A stretch of DNA of 64,000 nt from Symbiodinium natans (GCA_905221605.1 CAJNDS010002750.1:1-64000); one strand, 5' to 3'; counted from the stretch's first letter, positions 23,700 to 35,611 are shown. Numbers and translations: made by a program. Notes: a model not told the origin generated them from the letters alone.

Positions 23700-25580
23700 A
23701 AGCACGAAAAAGGGGGGTGCGGTGCGATGAAGACAGTCACAAGCCTCATACTTGAGCAAGACTACCTGGAGAAATGTGTGCACACTGCATGCGTACGGCA
23801 GAGCAGCGTCTGCAATCAGCTGCACATGTCGAGGCCTAGGGGCTGGGCCCAGCAAGCATCGCTCCGGTTGTCTGAAATTCGGATGCCTTCTTCTTGGCCT
23901 AGCGATGTACGCGTCACACAACAAAAACTTCAGGAGCAGGCATGCAGGTTGAGTTTTGCCATGGGAAGTGCGCTGCTTCTACAGACGCAAGTTGCATGTA
24001 GTGCTGTTGGGCTAGAGTCCAGAGGCCAATAACTCAGTCAAATCAAACACACGCCACAGTCACGTGAAAAAGAGACACTGCGTCGCTTTCATGCTCTGGG
24101 AGTGGCTGCGCGAATCCGCGCGAGGTCCCATGCGCCTGGCATCTCCCGAAGGGTGGTTAGGTGCTGCAGCTGCAGCCGGGTCGCCTCACCGCGCGTTAGA
24201 CACTGTGTCGACATGTTGCACTAGCTTACTGGCTGATAGGGCTGATACTAGCTAGCCAAAGGGTCACATTCCTGCACAGCTCTCTGGCTGCACGCTGGAG
24301 AAAGATCAAAAAAGAAGCTCAGGCTATGGCTGCAGGGCGCGCTTGGAAGATGTGCTGCCACTGTCCAGCCTGTGCCAGTAATACTTTACGTTATGTTCCG
24401 CAGCTGGCTATACCTCCAGTGATCTACACCTACAGCGTACCGACAGCGTACGGCATGTTCCAAATCCTTCTTCTCAACATCCTCAGAGACTCGGACTTAA
24501 CAAACCAAAGGGCCAAAGGGCAAACCAAAAAGGATCTTGAAGGAAGCGGGCGGCGGCCTGGGCACCTTCACAGCCCTTGGCTCGCTCGAAGCTGATGGGA
24601 AGATCTCGGATGGTGGAGCACTTGATCGCACCTGGCTCCCGCAGCTGTGCTCGGCACGCCCGGCTCTCACTCTCTCAGGCTCAGCTAAAGCAGCTAAAGG
24701 CTTCCAGGCTTTAGAGGCCTTGGGCTCCAGTAAGGCCCCAAAAGCTTGAGGACTTCTCCACAGACAATTCGCAATCTTGCTTTATCCGCACTTCCCCTCC
24801 CCAACCTATGTGACGATCGAAGCTGCTGTCCACGGGCGTGCTGAGTTGCGTCTGATACGCCTTCACAGAACTCGCAGCATCTGTGCAAACACAAAAACCA
24901 GCACGGCACTTGCTGACAGCTGTAGCAGCACTGTAAAGCAGTGTAAGTACCTACCGCTCGCAAGGAGATGGAAAGAAGATGCAGGGAACATCAAGGCCCG
25001 CAGTTGAACCCAGTGCAATATATTACAATCCCTTGTTTGGCCTCGTTGTTCGGAGTGCAAATCCGTTGTATCGCATCGAAGCTTCCCTGTGGCGCGGGGG
25101 TGCTTCTCGTGCAACTGTCTCTGTATCTCTGCTCTGCTCGGCGGGGTGCCGCACCTGCTTTCGGCTGAAATATCTTCGCCAACCCTCTTCTGGCTTCCGT
25201 CCCACACCGCCACGAAGATTCATTTGCCAATCCTTTGCGGATATCAATGCATGATGGTCAACATCGCTAAACAAAAACCATGTTCGGGTTTGTGTCTTGC
25301 TCTTCTGCTCTTGCAATCTGCTACTCAGCTAAGGCTCAATGGCATGCGGATTGCCTGAGGTTCGGCGGACAAGCCTTCGCAGGCATGCAAACGAGATGCC
25401 GGCGTTATATTTCTAGTAGCTGGGGGGCCTCTGCATCTTCGGTTCTCCAATGAAGGCTCGGGATTGCAGCTCCATGCGCTGCAAGGGATAGAGGCTCATT
25501 GCCACCTCCTATACCTAATAGCATAACAAGTACATGCACCCCCTGCAAGCATGGGGTCTCCACAGGCCTGCACAGCATGT
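23700..25580. other. Stretch without a firmly resolved gene
   Basis: Minus frames at 24963-24694 and 25230-25023 (DWQMNLRGGVGRKPEEGW) are mildly protein-like but lack a supported splice partner. Plus-strand ORFs over the same bases are equally long. No repeats stand out. Confidence 0.4.
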
Positions 25581-25719
25581 GCGCTGCGTTAGCAAAGTTG
25601 TTGTACCGACCAAACGTGTGGCTGCCTCAGAGGAGCTGCAAGGCTGGAATGTTTTTGACATGTTGCAGGCTCCGTCTCGGCAGTGGGGATGTCTCTTATC
25701 GTCTCACGCAATGGCGGCG

Positions 25720-26076
25720 CTGCATACACCGGCTTCCGAAACCAAAACTCGAACCCTGCAGCCACGAAGCCATCTCCATAAGGGCCTTCTGGATGGCCTG
25801 GTGAACACTGCTGCTTGGCGGACTTCCGGCAGATGATGGCATGCCATTCCGAATGCAACTTGTCCATTGCCATGTTCAGGCTCTGCACAAATGCCAGTCC
25901 TGCTACAGACGTGCTGCTAAAGTCATCCTCGCCGGTGTCCCGTTGCATCATCCTGCCATTCAAACTGCAGCGCATTGTGACAGACACTTCTCCGTACGTG
26001 GCGTTTTGCTTCACACTGGCTGCATGTTTTGACTTGAGCGTGGCTCCCACGACTGGCTCAGCCAGGTGTGGAGCCA
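25720..26076 (-). CDS. Candidate exon of an unidentified gene
   Basis: After a TTGAACTTTCAG acceptor at about 26097 the minus frame reads HLAEPVVGATLKSKHAASVK, then YGEVSVTMRCSLNGRMMQRD and SLNMAMDKLHSEWHAIICRK, with good third-position GC. It is open for 162 codons. It probably continues from the upstream 278-codon ORF, but the phases I tried did not join cleanly. No family recognised. Confidence 0.4.
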
Positions 26077-26119
26077 TGTGGAGCCTGAAAGTTCAATGCG
26101 CTAGGAAGCCCGTGCCTCC

Positions 26120-26929
26120 GAGATTGCTTGGCGGCAGCATTCCCTGCCGAACGGCAACTGCAGAGGATAATGATTGTTGATGATTGCTGTAACTGTTTCT
26201 ATGCACGATGTGAGGAGTATAATGGAGTATACAGACATGGGGAATCCAATGCTTTACAGGCTTTGCGGCGTAAGTAGGAGACCTGAGGGGTTTACCTTCC
26301 TGAAAGCCTTCGGACAGGTAGGGTAAGCCCGAAACTGTACTAAATCCACAAAGGCTGCACTCGGCTGCCAAGTGGCCACTGGAGCCCTTGGAACTTGACT
26401 CGGGCAAAAGGTCATCAAAGGCCTGCGCTGACTTTCGCAGCTTGACATGGAGTTCTACACATCGCAGCGCGTCGTTCTCTTCTAAGGGTATCTCACAATA
26501 TCTGGCACAAACACGACTGCACTCAGATTCACATGTATGAAAGAACTCTCTAACTTCCAAGAGATGCAACTTCCAGATGGAAAAACGCGCACAAACTCTC
26601 CAGAGGACACTGACGCGCTCCGCTCCCAACCTTGGGCTTTGACCCTTTCGGCATCTTTGGAAGCGAAGCACGCGCGACCCGGAGCCGCAGCGTGTTATAA
26701 TTAAGCTATACAGTAGAGATTTCTTCGTCTCTTCTTGGATGATTTGATTCCTCTGTGGCTTGGCTTGAGATTTAGATCTTCCTGGGCTTGCATCACAGTG
26801 ACCGTAATCCTGCAGATGCATGCATGTGTCATATCTCCTTGGGCACAAGCTGCGAGCAGTGTCATGAAAGCTGAAGTGCACCTCTATCATGCGAGTGTCA
26901 AAGATGTCCCGTGCGCAAGGTTGGTGCAT
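26120..26929 (-). CDS. Long minus-strand ORF, probably mostly one exon; unidentified
   Basis: The frame starts with a genuine ATG and stays open for 278 codons. The middle (KLHLLEVREFFHTCESECSR, then EENDALRCVELHVKLRKSAQ) is protein-like with several Cys. The end reads GMLPPSNLGG and may splice at CGGAG|GCACGG (GC donor) to the next exon downstream. No known domain recognised. Confidence 0.4.
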
Positions 26930-27410
26930 TCATGAAGTCGGTGAGAATTTAAACTTTAGAACGCAAGCTCGGCTTGGACACTTCTCATCAAAGACCACGG
27001 CGGAGCTGCCGCGTGACCTCCAGCCCCAGGGTTCAGCGCAGTGACAGCAAATGCTCAGGGCCCAAGGTCGCGCTTCCACTATCTTCCACTTTCCCGTGAC
27101 AGCTTGGGAATTGGGAAAATTCGTATATTGCAGGCCGCATGATGCCAACGCGCCTCAAGGAGGACTTGGGGCCGCAGTCAAAGAGGAAGTCCTGCCAGAA
27201 ATAGTAGTGGCCAGCGTGTCTTACGCCCGACTGGTTCGATTAACCAGTGCCGAACACTGCCGCATGCAGTCAGAATTCTTTTCTTGACATCCGCATGTGC
27301 CACGGTCGATCTGAGACAGCTAGGATTTCCGACGATCCTGCGCTTGGTAACCGCTCGTCTTCTCTCCAAGTTTGCTACTGTGCTGGCCTGCTGCTCTGAA
27401 AGGGTCGGAA

Positions 27411-27689
27411 ATGGGTGAAGGTATGCGCAAGCGCGTCAGCCCTCAGATTGTCTACCCGTGGCGGCCCCCTGTCCAAGCAAGGCCAAACGCCAAAATCTTG
27501 GACAAGGGTATCACGGATCCTGCACACAGCAGCTTGCTCATGCTGAGGGCACAGGGCATAGCCCTACAACAAAAACTGCGTCATACATCTCGCACTGAGG
27601 CTCCAGGTACAGGCCTCTCGGAAGTTGTCAAACAATCGTCAAGTTCGTCAAGTGATGGGTCAAGCAGTCCGGATTCGGACACAGCTTGA
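27411..27689 (+). CDS. Possible plus-strand Ser-rich C-terminal ORF; strand uncertain
   Basis: An ATG-started plus frame reads KRVSPQIVYPWRPPVQARPN and ends with an Ser/Asp-rich tail and stop, typical of a C-terminus. However, the complementary strand is also open (QDFGVWPCLDRGPP for about 60 codons, and an acidic LDELDD frame). With all firm genes on minus, I cannot decide the strand. Confidence 0.25.
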   Translation: MGEGMRKRVSPQIVYPWRPPVQARPNAKILDKGITDPAHSSLLMLRAQGIALQQKLRHTSRTEAPGTGLSEVVKQSSSSSSDGSSSPDSDTA

Positions 27690-27859
27690 AATCCAGCTTC
27701 TCCTTAGATCCAGCTTGGAGTTTCTGCTTGGCACTCGAAAGCCCGAATGTTGCAAGAACTGCTTAGGACGACGGTGAGCGTGACCTGGTCAGGCACCTGG
27801 GCACCTGAGTGAATAAAACTGTAAAAGACTGAGATGTATGCCATGTATGCCTAGCTTCG

Positions 27860-28285
27860 GTGATGAAGCCGTGACAGACATTTCCAGAGGAAGTGCCAAT
27901 CGACAAAACAGTTAGGTCGTTTGGGTCCTTCGCCGAAGGCATCATCTCAAACTGGAAGAGGTCCTCGGACATAGGATACAATCATATGGAGACCGGGCAC
28001 TTTAGCAAAAACTGCTCTGATGATTCGAGCTTGGCGAACCGGACCAACACATTGATTGCAAGCGACGGGTGCAGCGGTCGTCGGAAGGTCATTTGCGTAA
28101 CGCCCTTGCCCGTTAGGCTTCGCAGCCTGCACATTTCACACGAAGAAGATCAGCAAAGGCGTGAATATTGTAGAGTATTGTAGAGTAGGCGACACTCGGA
28201 TTCGAGAGCAGGACATAGCAGGACAAAACAGAGCTCTTCAAGACTTCAATCATGGCTTCGTTTAGGGACTTCAGAGACTGTCTGG
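27860..28285 (-). CDS. Unidentified gene, candidate exons
   Basis: An exon starting at 28285 after CTTGCGCTGCACAG reads RQSLKSLNEAMIEVLKSSVL. Around 28120-27990 a minus frame reads RRPLHPSLAINVLVRFAKLE. An exon starting at 27963 reads EDLFQFEMMPSAKDPNDLTV then LSIGTSSGNVCHGFITE and runs to about 27860. The exact joins are unresolved; the gap before 27963 is too short for a normal intron in the frames I tried. No family recognised. Confidence 0.4.
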
Positions 28286-28636
28286 CTGTGCAGCGCAAGA
28301 GAAACACTGAAGCACATCGGAAATGATCAGATACTGCTTCAGCAAATCACTTCATAATAGTTGGGTGAGCTAGCTGGGATATGTGGGACCTAGGGTTCAA
28401 ACAGGTCACTAGAACGCCAACGCATTCGATACTACGTAGGGCTCGAGAGGATGCCCGGCCTCGCCATGGCCGACTCAAACGTCGCGCCAGAAACTGGCGG
28501 CCAGGAGGCCACGGGGCTGTCCTCTTTGCAGCTGTCTTTGGAGGTGTTTTTTGAGGGTGTTTTTTTTAGGTGTTTTTTTTAGCCTTTTTTCTGGGCTTAG
28601 GGCTCTGGCAGCCTCTGGCCTGAGAGTGTGCCCTTC

Positions 28637-28733
28637 TCAAGGATTGGAAGGCCAGTCCTCCATGAAGGGATCGTCGTGATGAATGAAGCTTGATGTTGGC
28701 TTCGCGGTCAAGTTGATGCGAGCCTGGAGCTGT
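28637..28733 (-). CDS. Terminal exon of an unidentified gene (upstream exon near 29060-29000)
   Basis: After an ATTCTCAG acceptor at 28734 the frame reads QLQARINLTAKPTSSFIHHD then DPFMEDWPSNP and a TGA stop. A likely upstream exon near 29060-29000 reads EKLKRKLTKFVTFK after an ACTCAAGCAG acceptor, followed by the (GT)n-bearing intron. No family recognised. Confidence 0.5.
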
Positions 28734-28749
28734 CTGAGAATACTATGTG

Positions 28750-28905
28750 CAGCATGTGTGTCTGGGTGTGTGTGTGTGTATGTGTGTATGTGTGGGTGTT
28801 TGGGTGTTTGATGGTGTTTGGGTGTGTGGGTGTGTGGGTGTTGGGGGCCGGGGCGCGTGCGTGCGTGCGTGCGTGGGTGTGTGTGTGTGTGTGTACATGT
28901 GTTTT
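28750..28905. repeat. (GT)n / GTGTGGGT microsatellite
   Basis: Interrupted GT and GGGTGTTT units over about 150 bp, inside the presumed intron before the terminal exon at 28733. Thr/His-rich and Val/Cys-rich ORFs here are artefacts. Confidence 0.85.
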
Positions 28906-29530
28906 GGTGCCAAACCAATTGCATGCCCCCTTGCAGAGGTTCTACGCTCACATGGGCAACGAGAGCGCGTCGCTCCCGACAAGGGAGTACAAAGCTTAAA
29001 CGTGACAAACTTGGTCAGCTTTCTCTTGAGTTTCTCTGCTTGAGTTGTGTCTGGAGTCCTCGATCGCAGGTGCCGTTGCGGGAGCCGGAGTCCAGACTGC
29101 CCGAAGGAAACCAGCATCGCCTGGACCACTTTTGCATCATCCCAAAGACACAGTCTCAGTATGTCAGCAAGCTACTCTAACAATGTAACAACCTGGCATT
29201 GTCTTGCTCGCCCTATCCGAGAACATGTCAATGCCCAAGATGCAGCTGCACATGCATGAAACCCGTGGCCACGTTGCGTTCCAACGGACCAACAGTGCTG
29301 CTATGTGCTGCCGAAATACGAGTCAGATTCATAGGGGATTCAGACTTGTTCTGGCAGAGATGATTTCGGCAAATGAGCGCCTCAATCCTGAGCCGAGTGC
29401 AAAGCTTATCAGACTGCCGGAGTCAGGCGGGCCAGTCTGATTTCGGAGCAAGTGTCAGATCAGCCTACGCTGGTGATCAGATCAAACGAAAGGCTCCCCT
29501 CAAGTTTGAGGGGGAGCTTTCGTAACAACT

Positions 29531-29650
29531 TCATCCAAGGTTCAGAACGAAGCCCTGCCCATACTTAGTTGCCACCTCAGAGGTGGCGTCGGCCAGAATC
29601 ACTTCCAGCGGCGTGCCATAGCACGGCACCATCAACAGCCAGATGACACT
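29531..29650 (-). CDS. Terminal exon of an unidentified gene
   Basis: A GCCAG acceptor at 29651 opens a phase-0 frame: SVIWLLMVPCYGTPLEVILA then DATSEVATKYGQGFVLNLG and a TGA stop (39 residues). It is hydrophobic at its start, possibly a membrane or core strand. The upstream exons were not found. Confidence 0.45.
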   Translation of the reverse strand, partial: SVIWLLMVPCYGTPLEVILADATSEVATKYGQGFVLNLG

Positions 29651-30269
29651 CTGGCGGCACATCATTCTAGACAACAAGCTCAGACAGCATCCTCTTGCAC
29701 ATTTTTTGCTTCCTTCGAAAAAAGATGTGTGCACAAAGAAGTGGAAGCGTGTTTGTTATTGCCAACGTCAGCCCCTTTACATAGGCCGGTCTCCATGTCT
29801 CGAGCCAGGCAAGAGCTGCTCACACATGCTCTGACATCTCGTTGAAATCTTTAAGGGTGTTGCCGCTTTAGCTTGGCAAGCCCGACCTCCCAGGTCAGCA
29901 TGGAGGGAGTGCCCTTGTGGACCTGTCAGATGCTTTAGGCTTGCGCATCTCGACCGCACCGAACAACCCGTACATAGACAATGTTAGCATCATGGACGGT
30001 GTCACCGTACCATATGTTAGCCTATTGTATTGTAGAGCTGTTGTAGATTAGAGCCTTGCAAAAAAAGGGAGGCCTATGATCGGCCACTATAGACTTTCAG
30101 ACTTCAGGCCACAACCCCGAATCTGGAACTTCCAAAGCTTCCGATCACTTCCGGTCTTCTACGACTCTACAAGCTCCTAAGCATTTTAGGCATTCTGGGC
30201 ATTCTGGGCTTTGGCCTCTGGCGCCGCACCATTCACGTGGACAAACGATCCTTGGCTGTGTGTATCCGC

Positions 30270-30359
30270 TCAAACGAGGACTTGGCATGCTTTGCCAGGT
30301 CCATCACGCATGAGATAGACCGCAACAATGGTGAACACCAGCCCGAGGAAAATGATGAC
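30270..30359 (-). CDS. Terminal exon with one transmembrane segment
   Basis: After a TGCTCATGCTCAG acceptor the frame reads VIIFLGLVFTIVAVYLMRDG then PGKACQVLV and a TGA stop. The first 17 residues form a clear membrane helix. It may belong to the same membrane protein as the hydrophobic exon near 31.1 kb on the same strand (inference). Confidence 0.45.
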   Translation of the reverse strand, partial: VIIFLGLVFTIVAVYLMRDGPGKACQVLV

Positions 30360-31029
30360 CTGAGCATGAGCATCAAAAGTATGAGAATGGCTTGAAGCTT
30401 CCGCACTTTGGCAGCGGCAGACAATCTGGGAAAGCGTAGCATGCACTGGCGTAGACTTTCGGTTCGAGGACGTGGCATATTTCCGAGCCAACACTACAGC
30501 GCAGTTGCCAACTTTCAAGCTGCACACCTGGAAGGTGTCAGAGTTGGTTGTGTGCCGCAGAAGGTCCAAATTCTATCGGACGATAAGGTGTATGATAAGG
30601 TGTCCCTCGGCTGCTCAATGTTCAGCTGAAAGGAAACATAGCCCACACGATGTTTTACCATGGTTTGCTGATACTTACTTTGCACGCATTCCGGCCTCCG
30701 TGCGGAATGTTGGGAACGAAATGCGCGACTTTCGCGCGATGACGTTCAAGCACCGTGGGCCTTTTATGCAAGGCAGATCATGTTGACCAAGCTCGCTACA
30801 CGAAGATGAGCTGAGATCAGCACAGTGGTGGACAACATCCTGTTCCAGCCGAGGTGCAACGAAGCTGATGCCAACAAGGTCGATAAGAATGATGTGGGTG
30901 CGAGCAGTACGTTGTTTGCAATAGCAGCCGAAGAGGAAAACACTGAAGAACCATGCAAACCACCAGCCACAGACTCAAAAGCCGAGACGCGAGACCACTG
31001 TAGCTCAACGAATTGCGTCTCACAATGTC

Positions 31030-31233
31030 TCACACTACGATTACATACCAGTTACATGCCAATCCCGCCTTGAAGGCTGGCCAAAGGAGTGGGAGGACCC
31101 AAAAGGCCATCCACCCAAGGCTGAACCAAACGACAATAGCCAACAGCCTCGGTTGCACGCCATCCCTGACACTGGCACATCCCACAAGCGCCCAGCAAAA
31201 CACCTGTCCGAAAGGTCTCCCGTCTCCCGATCC
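31030..31233 (-). CDS. Hydrophobic exon, likely membrane protein
   Basis: The end of a 201-codon minus ORF (which opens at a GTG, so it is not a true start) reads RDGVQPRLLAIVVWFSLGWM then AFWVLPLLWPAFKAGLACNW, with two closely spaced membrane helices. The first part of the ORF (31635-31240) is less protein-like and may be intron. Confidence 0.35.
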   Translation of the reverse strand, partial: GSGDGRPFGQVFCWALVGCASVRDGVQPRLLAIVVWFSLGWMAFWVLPLLWPAFKAGLACNWYVIVV

Positions 31234-31239
31234 CGTCTC

Positions 31240-32530
31240 TGTGCTGGCGTGCGGGGACCCGAAAACTACTTCTCTCCAAAAATGACGGTTTGCAACAAGC
31301 CAAGTCCTGCCAACAGTACTTTTCTCACGGATGCGCGCACGCAGTGCACCTGAAAGCACCGTTCTTGACTCACTGCTTGCGAAAAGTTTCTTTTCTCGCC
31401 ATTTACGAATGCCAGGATTGTTGCAACAAGTGGCTCTTCTCGCCAGTTTTGCACACAAGGATTCCCAACGATTATGATGAACAGACTTGCTTGCGAAAAA
31501 CGTCTTGGTCTTGGTGAAAAGAACTGATTTGAGAACAAACATTTCTTGCAAACATGTGACCTTTGCTCGCAGCTTATAATCAAGGAAGCCATGTTCCCGA
31601 TAACTAGAGTCTCCGTTTGACGGCTTAGACTCCACGACTTTAAAAGTGTGAGCAGGGAGATTCTTTCGCTAGGGGCCAGGCCAGGTGACCCACGAGGCCT
31701 CATAGTCGATGAAGGTTACCTCACCAGGGAACTTCACCGACTGCCACTCAACGGAACATTTCTGCGGGCTCAAACGATGTTGAGCGTATTTTGAGCGCTT
31801 CATAAACCTGCATAGCACTATATATTACTATATGGCACTGCAGAAGGGAGAGGCCCCTGGCAACTGAGCGCTCGCAGTGCATGCAGGTGCAGCGCTCCGG
31901 CCTTCCAAAGTCTTGGACCATTGCATCGTACGACGTATGTGATTGTGCTTACTTCGAAGCCAAAAACCAACTCAGGAGGCGTGCTGAGGACGGCGCATGT
32001 CACCAAAGTTGAGGCCTTCATTGGGATCATCCCGGGCCTGACGCAAGCACCCCAACGCCCCTGGAGGCATCAGAATCTCATGGACGGGATCAGCGCTCAA
32101 CGTTGTGGCGTGCAGAGCCTCTGTGCTAAACTCGATGAGGGATGGACCACCAGAGGCCTCTTTCTTTGGCCTTGAGGCATGTGACTCATGACTGATGGTG
32201 ATGGACCATGATCACCACGGCTCTCTAGCCGCAACCCTTTCACAAACGTCCCCCAGTCCTCTTCTCAGCAACCATGAAAACAATTGCCGCGCGGAGAAAG
32301 CTGATAGTCAGGCGTTTGCTTTCTAATCCGGGATAGTTCCCAAGTTGGCATCTGTGCAGGCAAGAAGTGGTGCTCGGTTCTGTGTCAAGACTTGGAGCGG
32401 GAGTACGCCCGTGTGCCAAGCAGACGAGGGCAGCACGCTTCCGGAACAGGGTATTGGCCTGCAGCAAAGCGGCGAGAAACGAATGAATGCCTTTTTCCCA
32501 GATTTGAGGAGGCACCAGTCACCAAATCGG
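31240..32530. other. Stretch without a resolved gene
   Basis: ORFs are short and conflicting on both strands, with no recognised motif or repeat. Confidence 0.45.
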
Positions 32531-32534
32531 TCTT

Positions 32535-32625
32535 TAGGCGCAGGCTTTTTAGGGCCAGCTCCGTAGACTCTTCCCGGGCCTCCCGGGAAGTGTCTGCACC
32601 AAGAATCTCCAAGACACACACGGCA
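32535..32625 (-). CDS. Candidate exon, unidentified
   Basis: A minus frame reads ILGADTSREAREESTELALK then SLRLK, amphipathic and charged, after a CTTGGAG acceptor. A plus ORF of 181 codons (32392-32937) overlaps it; that ORF is Arg/Ser-rich with no motif. Confidence 0.3.
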
Positions 32626-33139
32626 GGCTACCCCAGACTTCCGACTACAGTGACTACAGCGCCTTGCGGCGCTCTCGGTCCTGCCCTTCGTGGTACATCG
32701 CTCAGACAGTTTTGCACGCGTGTCTATGTGAGTGCTAAAGTTGCAGGGACTGCATGGGTAAACCCGACTGCAGGCAAAGTCCTGCCTTCTCAACGATTCG
32801 CATTAGTACCTTCACAGATCCTCCTAGTGTCATATCGACCCAGAGGGGAATCGGTCTCAGATCTGAGTATCTCATGCGCATGTGATGCTTCTGTTGGCAA
32901 CGTCAACTGGACACATGAGCAGCACGGTCTCATGTAATCACCAGCCCCATGATGGGATGATGCAATCTTGAAAGCGTGATGTGTTCGAAACCCTTTCATC
33001 TGCATCACGCTTCAGCTGGCAGCGGTGCATCCCTTCACTGCCGCTGCCGTGACTTGCAGTGAGCCCCTACCTGGTTCCTGTGCCATCCCCACTGCATGCA
33101 ATGTTGCGAAGTCGATCGAGCAGCACATCAAGTCCGCAT

Positions 33140-33323
33140 CCATTTTTCCAGGATAAAGACGCCGCTGCCGACGTAAACGTCCAAAAGCTCATGCAGTTGG
33201 ATCTACATGGATCTACATTGTAATTCGAGCAAAGTCGGCCTCCATCCACACATCAGGCAGCATTCTGCCCAAGACGTGGCCGTGACTCGTGACAATGTCC
33301 ACAATTTGCAGTGGAGAAAGGCC
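33140..33323 (-). CDS. Candidate exon pair, unidentified; junction odd
   Basis: The frame from 33323 reads GLSPLQIVDIVTSHGHVLGR then MLPDVWMEADFARITM up to 33217. A second frame from 33212 reads IQLHELLDVYVGSGVFILEK then WMR. Between them lies only a duplicated 10-base block (GTAGATCCAT/GTAGATCCAA), far too short for an ordinary intron, so this is either a frameshift scar, a pseudogene or two exons whose boundary I have misread. The SPLQI segment resembles the one near 19.95 kb. Confidence 0.4.
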
Positions 33324-34041
33324 GGCCAGCCAAAGATGCTATGAGATTTAATGACATTCGACTTATCCCTCTGGGACATGCCTTGTGCAAGTTTGCAGCC
33401 GCTTCCCGTCGATCCCCAAACGTAGGTTTGAGATGGTTTGAGATGAACTAGACGCAGCAGCTCTTCTCACTTTTATTGAGCTCGCTCACCAGTAAAACGA
33501 GACATCAACACCCCCCTCCAGAACGGAAACGGCCTCGGGCCAAGCTTGCAGTGCGTCTCTCACACTGGGAGGTCGCCCAGAAGAGGAAAACACAGATTGT
33601 CAACTGCTTGTCTGTAATGCCGACCACCGCACTTGGGACCTCCGAGCTTGTCTTGGGGTCCTATTTTACCCAAAGAAGCAGCCTGCGAGCACTCCGCAGG
33701 CAGAACGTCTGACGCAACGCAGCCACCTGCACAGAAGAGTCATTCAAGCAGTCGCTGCAATCACATCCTGGATAGGTTTTTGCACACCTTGACAACGATT
33801 CGACGATTGACTACCGTGTCACTCGCCCTGGTCCCAACATGTTGGGCCACTGAAGACCACACAGACAGCATGAAATGTATGAACCAGATGGCAGTTTGGC
33901 CTGCGAATCAAGCAGCCGTTCCTGCTAGCGAGGTCTGACCTGTGCTGGGATGTGCTGAGACTCCGGATTTTCCTGTGGCACAGCTGATGTGCACTGAGAC
34001 TTTATAAGAGACTTCATAAGTCAATACCGGTCAATACCACA

Positions 34042-34188
34042 TCACTGCGTCAGAATGCCAGAGAGATATTTCAAGATGTACAGGGAAACAGGATACAGAA
34101 TCTCAACAACAGCTGGGTGGACCTTCTCTGGGTCCGCCTCTTGGCGCACGTCCAGGTTGTAGGTGCTACTGGTGCGATTGTAGCCCTC
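34042..34188 (-). CDS. Terminal exon with YNLDVR (Tudor/SH3-like repeat) motif
   Basis: After TTCTGCAG the phase-0 frame reads EGYNRTSSTYNLDVRQEADP then EKVHPAVVEIL, a hydrophobic tail and a TGA stop (48 residues). The STYNLDVR-x-(E/H)AD-x-x-(K/R)(V/I) pattern matches the second half of the kinase C-terminal repeats and the exons at 58428 and 59303. The first half of the repeat should be in an upstream exon, not found. Confidence 0.55.
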   Translation of the reverse strand, partial: EGYNRTSSTYNLDVRQEADPEKVHPAVVEILYPVSLYILKYLSGILTQ

Positions 34189-34496
34189 CTGCAGAACTTG
34201 TCAGGCACGAGCCTCAACCATTCTACACCTGCAGCACAAAAAAAGATGCTGAAGATTCGTGCGTTGCCAGCACCGACTGAAACAATGCGAGAGCCAGGTA
34301 CGGTACTAGCCCCTGTGGCCGAAGCCACACGTTGCACACTGGACAGAATGGGTACCTGTAATTAGCCTGCGGCACATGAACCGGGGGTCTCACGACATGC
34401 GCAATGATCCATTTGCCCAGGGAGCCGCCTTGGTGTGGGCTCACATGCTGTCAGGGGCGAATCCCGGTTTGGGGAATTTCGGAGTGTGCTAACAGC

Positions 34497-35138
34497 TCAC
34501 GCGACCAAGGCTGTGCGAATTATTTGCTGGCTGTTGCTGCACCCTCGGGAGCAGGAATGTCCGCAAAGGCACAGGCTGTGATACATCACTTCGGTGCCCT
34601 TTGGCCATGCCCACCTTTGCCAAAGAGCTTCCATCCAAGTTGAACTGCTACATCGCTTTGTTTGCAAAGCTACGAAACCAGACTTAACACCTATCTCATC
34701 TCTGTTTCTGCATGCCAATGTGAGACCGATGATGCTGCAGCCCATGTAGGTCTTCAAAGCAAACCAAAGAGGCTGGCCTTTCCTGCTTGGGAGCTCGCAA
34801 GGCCTCAATCCAACGGGTGCACGAGTCACACAGAATTTAGCACGATGTGCCATGTCGTAAGCATCTTCGTTATCATCTTTTTTCCGGCCAAGACCTCCAG
34901 CTTGAGCTCGGTCATGCTGCCACCTTACTTCCACTGGTCCACAGACAACCAACGACAACAACATTACCGACCTTTCAATACTTTCATGCGTGAAAGGAAG
35001 CATGCGAAAGTGTGTCGTTGTGCGTGTCCCTGATCTGGCGCCCCATTGGCGCCCGACTGATGTCGAGCTCAGCGATGCCGCCGCGGACGGCCACAACCGG
35101 GGCCTGGGAACCAAAGCAAATCTGAGCTCAAGGACCAC
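34497..35138 (-). CDS. Long minus-strand ORF, unidentified
   Basis: Open for 213 codons from a GTG in the minus frame. Parts are protein-like (RKKDDNEDAYDMAHRAKFCV; QPLWFALKTYMGCSIIGLTL), but no domain is recognised and splice boundaries are not obvious. The C-terminal Cys/Ser-rich part may be intron. Confidence 0.3.
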   Translation of the reverse strand: MVLELRFALVPRPRLWPSAAASLSSTSVGRQWGARSGTRTTTHFRMLPFTHESIERSVMLLSLVVCGPVEVRWQHDRAQAGGLGRKKDDNEDAYDMAHRAKFCVTRAPVGLRPCELPSRKGQPLWFALKTYMGCSIIGLTLACRNRDEIGVKSGFVALQTKRCSSSTWMEALWQRWAWPKGTEVMYHSLCLCGHSCSRGCSNSQQIIRTALVA

Positions 35139-35589
35139 ACCAGAGACTCTAAAGGAGTGCGCGGCTTGGATCCAGGAAGAAGAAGCTTCCCGACAATCAG
35201 CTCATGAGCCAAACGCATCTGCGACAGCTGTACACAGCCCCATCAAGAACCTTGGGCCTGGACAAAAAGGTCATGCTCTGGGACATGACACCAGTAGCCT
35301 GCCCCAGGAGCCAGATCATCAGAAAGCTTCCAGCGCCGGCCACTGCACCTTGTCCGATACGCTGTGGTCTGCCAAGCACCTGGTCAGTCTTGAGAACTGT
35401 CGGAAAAAGTCGGGCCACTCAAGCCGGGGTGTACTCAGCATGCCGGTTCCTTTCTATGGACTCTATAGACTCCACGAACCAACTGGCGATGCCTCGGCAT
35501 CGGCCGCGGCAGCATCAGTCTGAGCGAGGGGTGCGAATCGCCGAATCGGCTTCACGTTGCAGACAGAAAAGGAAGTTGCCCAGACCGAA

Positions 35590-35611
35590 AGAGAGAGAGA
35601 GAGAGAGAGAT
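35590..35611. repeat. (GA)n microsatellite
   Basis: Eleven uninterrupted GA units. The Ser/Leu repeat in the minus ORF across it is an artefact. Confidence 0.85.

Noticed and set aside
32535-32625. VTGASSNLG just downstream as a second SDR
   Set aside because: It is too short, followed by no other SDR motif, and the surrounding frame does not continue as a Rossmann fold.
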